Origin: DATBIS01 sp036556805
GTDB taxonomy: Bacteria; Actinomycetota; UBA4738; HRBIN12
Assembly (NCBI GenBank): GCA_036556805.1
Contig: DATBIS010000051.1
Span: forward strand, 1 to 53,827
DNA: 53,827 nucleotides
Direction: 5' to 3'
The notes below the pieces were generated by a model. The model did not search any database. It was not told where the DNA came from and saw nothing but the letters and a program-made list of their open reading frames with translations. Positions 53,377 to 53,827 of the stretch are shown in pieces. Position 1 is the first letter of the stretch. The number at the start of each line of letters is the position of its first letter. A program made the translations under genes and the position numbers.

Positions 53377-53827
53377 GGTGCTGCCGCCCTTCGCGCGATT
53401 CTCGCGGCCACCGATCCCGCGCCGAGTCCGTCGTCGATGCCGACGACCGCGAGGCCGTCGGCACAGGAGCACAGCATCGCATTGAGCGCGGTGCGGCCCC
53501 CCTCGGCGGAGCCGTAGCCGACGCTGGTCGGGAGGCCGATCACGGGACATGCGGCGAGACCGCCGACGACGCTTGCGAGCGCGCCGTCCATCCCGGCCAC
53601 CACCACGACGCAGTCGGCGTCGTCGAGGTCACGCACGACGGGCGCGAGCCGGTGCAGGCCGGCGACCCCCACGTCCTCGTGCACGGTCACCTCTGCGCCG
53701 AGCAGCTCCGCTCGGATGCGAGCCTCGTGCACGACCGGACCGTCGGAGGTTCCCGCCGACACGATCAGCACCCGGCCTCGTCGTTCGAGCGGACGATGCT
53801 CGACCCACACGGCGCGCGCGCGTTCGT
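53373..53827 (-). CDS. larB: LarB, partial at right edge
   Basis: About 151 C-terminal residues of the nickel-pincer cofactor enzyme LarB, which carboxylates nicotinic acid adenine dinucleotide and hydrolyses the phosphoanhydride. RVLIVSAGTSDGPVVHEA, VVVVAGMDGALASVVGGLA and VIGLPTSVGYGS are typical of its PurE-like domain. The frame stays open to the edge of the window, so roughly 100 N-terminal residues are missing. It is coupled to larC by a GTGA overlap. Confidence 0.92.
   Translation of the reverse strand, partial: ERARAVWVEHRPLERRGRVLIVSAGTSDGPVVHEARIRAELLGAEVTVHEDVGVAGLHRLAPVVRDLDDADCVVVVAGMDGALASVVGGLAACPVIGLPTSVGYGSAEGGRTALNAMLCSCADGLAVVGIDDGLGAGSVAARIARRAAAP

Overview
This 53.8 kb window is G+C-rich, with strong G/C bias at third codon positions, frequent GTG starts and many 4-base ATGA/GTGA overlaps between neighbouring genes. 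Class III cyclases with a MerR-like N-terminus, DrrAB-like exporters and HD-GYP regulators fit an actinobacterial or Chloroflexota-like soil or sediment bacterium. That assignment is inference; no rRNA or other marker gene is present. I found no tRNA, rRNA, insertion sequence, integrase, prophage or CRISPR array. No gap between genes exceeds 300 bases.

Most of the window (about 1-46,960) looks like one carbohydrate-utilisation island. Nine copies of a 14-base near-palindrome with consensus TGRKAACGWTMYCA and a central CpG, typical of LacI-family operators, lie in intergenic regions at 7224, 11583, 20157, 24375, 29045, 38208, 42798, 46437 and 46951. They sit in front of nearly every catabolic or transport operon. 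One (38208) precedes the operon that encodes the only LacI-family regulator in the window (34866-35888), together with xylulokinase, a Gfo/Idh/MocA oxidoreductase and a phosphomannose-isomerase-like cupin. The regulated set appears to include a sugar ABC importer (two solute-binding proteins, two permeases, one ATPase) and several glycoside-hydrolase-like proteins: one GH2, three GH42-like TIM barrels with a shared cysteine motif, and one large protein with a GH20/GH67-type N-terminus. It also includes two enolase-superfamily dehydratases, an SDR, three aldo/keto reductases, a zinc-ligand-less MDR dehydrogenase, a D-2-hydroxyacid dehydrogenase, an aldehyde dehydrogenase, an RraA-type aldolase and several cupins. 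Less expected members are an ADP-ribosylglycohydrolase-like protein with a U32-like TIM barrel, a PHP-domain CehA/McbA-like protein, and the Tm-1-like/PEP-hydrolase-like pair. The simplest reading is uptake of an oligosaccharide, hydrolysis by intracellular enzymes, and oxidation through sugar acids (dehydration, then aldol cleavage or oxidation) alongside a xylulose-phosphate branch. The substrate cannot be named from sequence alone.

Layout: 111-2508 holds a DUF4038 hydrolase with two coupled small genes. 2486-7190 (minus) holds the PHP protein, an aldo/keto reductase and a cyclase. 7253-9560 (minus) is a MarR-regulated ABC exporter. 9645-13550 is an SDR and dehydratase divergent from the ADP-ribosylglycohydrolase pair. 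13569-24366 (minus) holds two operator-headed operons of hydrolases and dehydrogenases. 24437-33363 is another divergent hydrolase, aldolase, dehydratase and aldehyde dehydrogenase block. 33373-38167 (minus) is the regulator operon. 38266-42756 (minus) is the ABC importer. 42857-46919 (minus) holds the Tm-1-like pair, the second binding protein and a cupin.

From 47,007 the content changes to housekeeping or signalling: a hybrid histidine kinase divergent from an HD-GYP response regulator, a PAP2 phosphatase, and the nickel-pincer cofactor genes larE, larC and larB, the last running off the right end.
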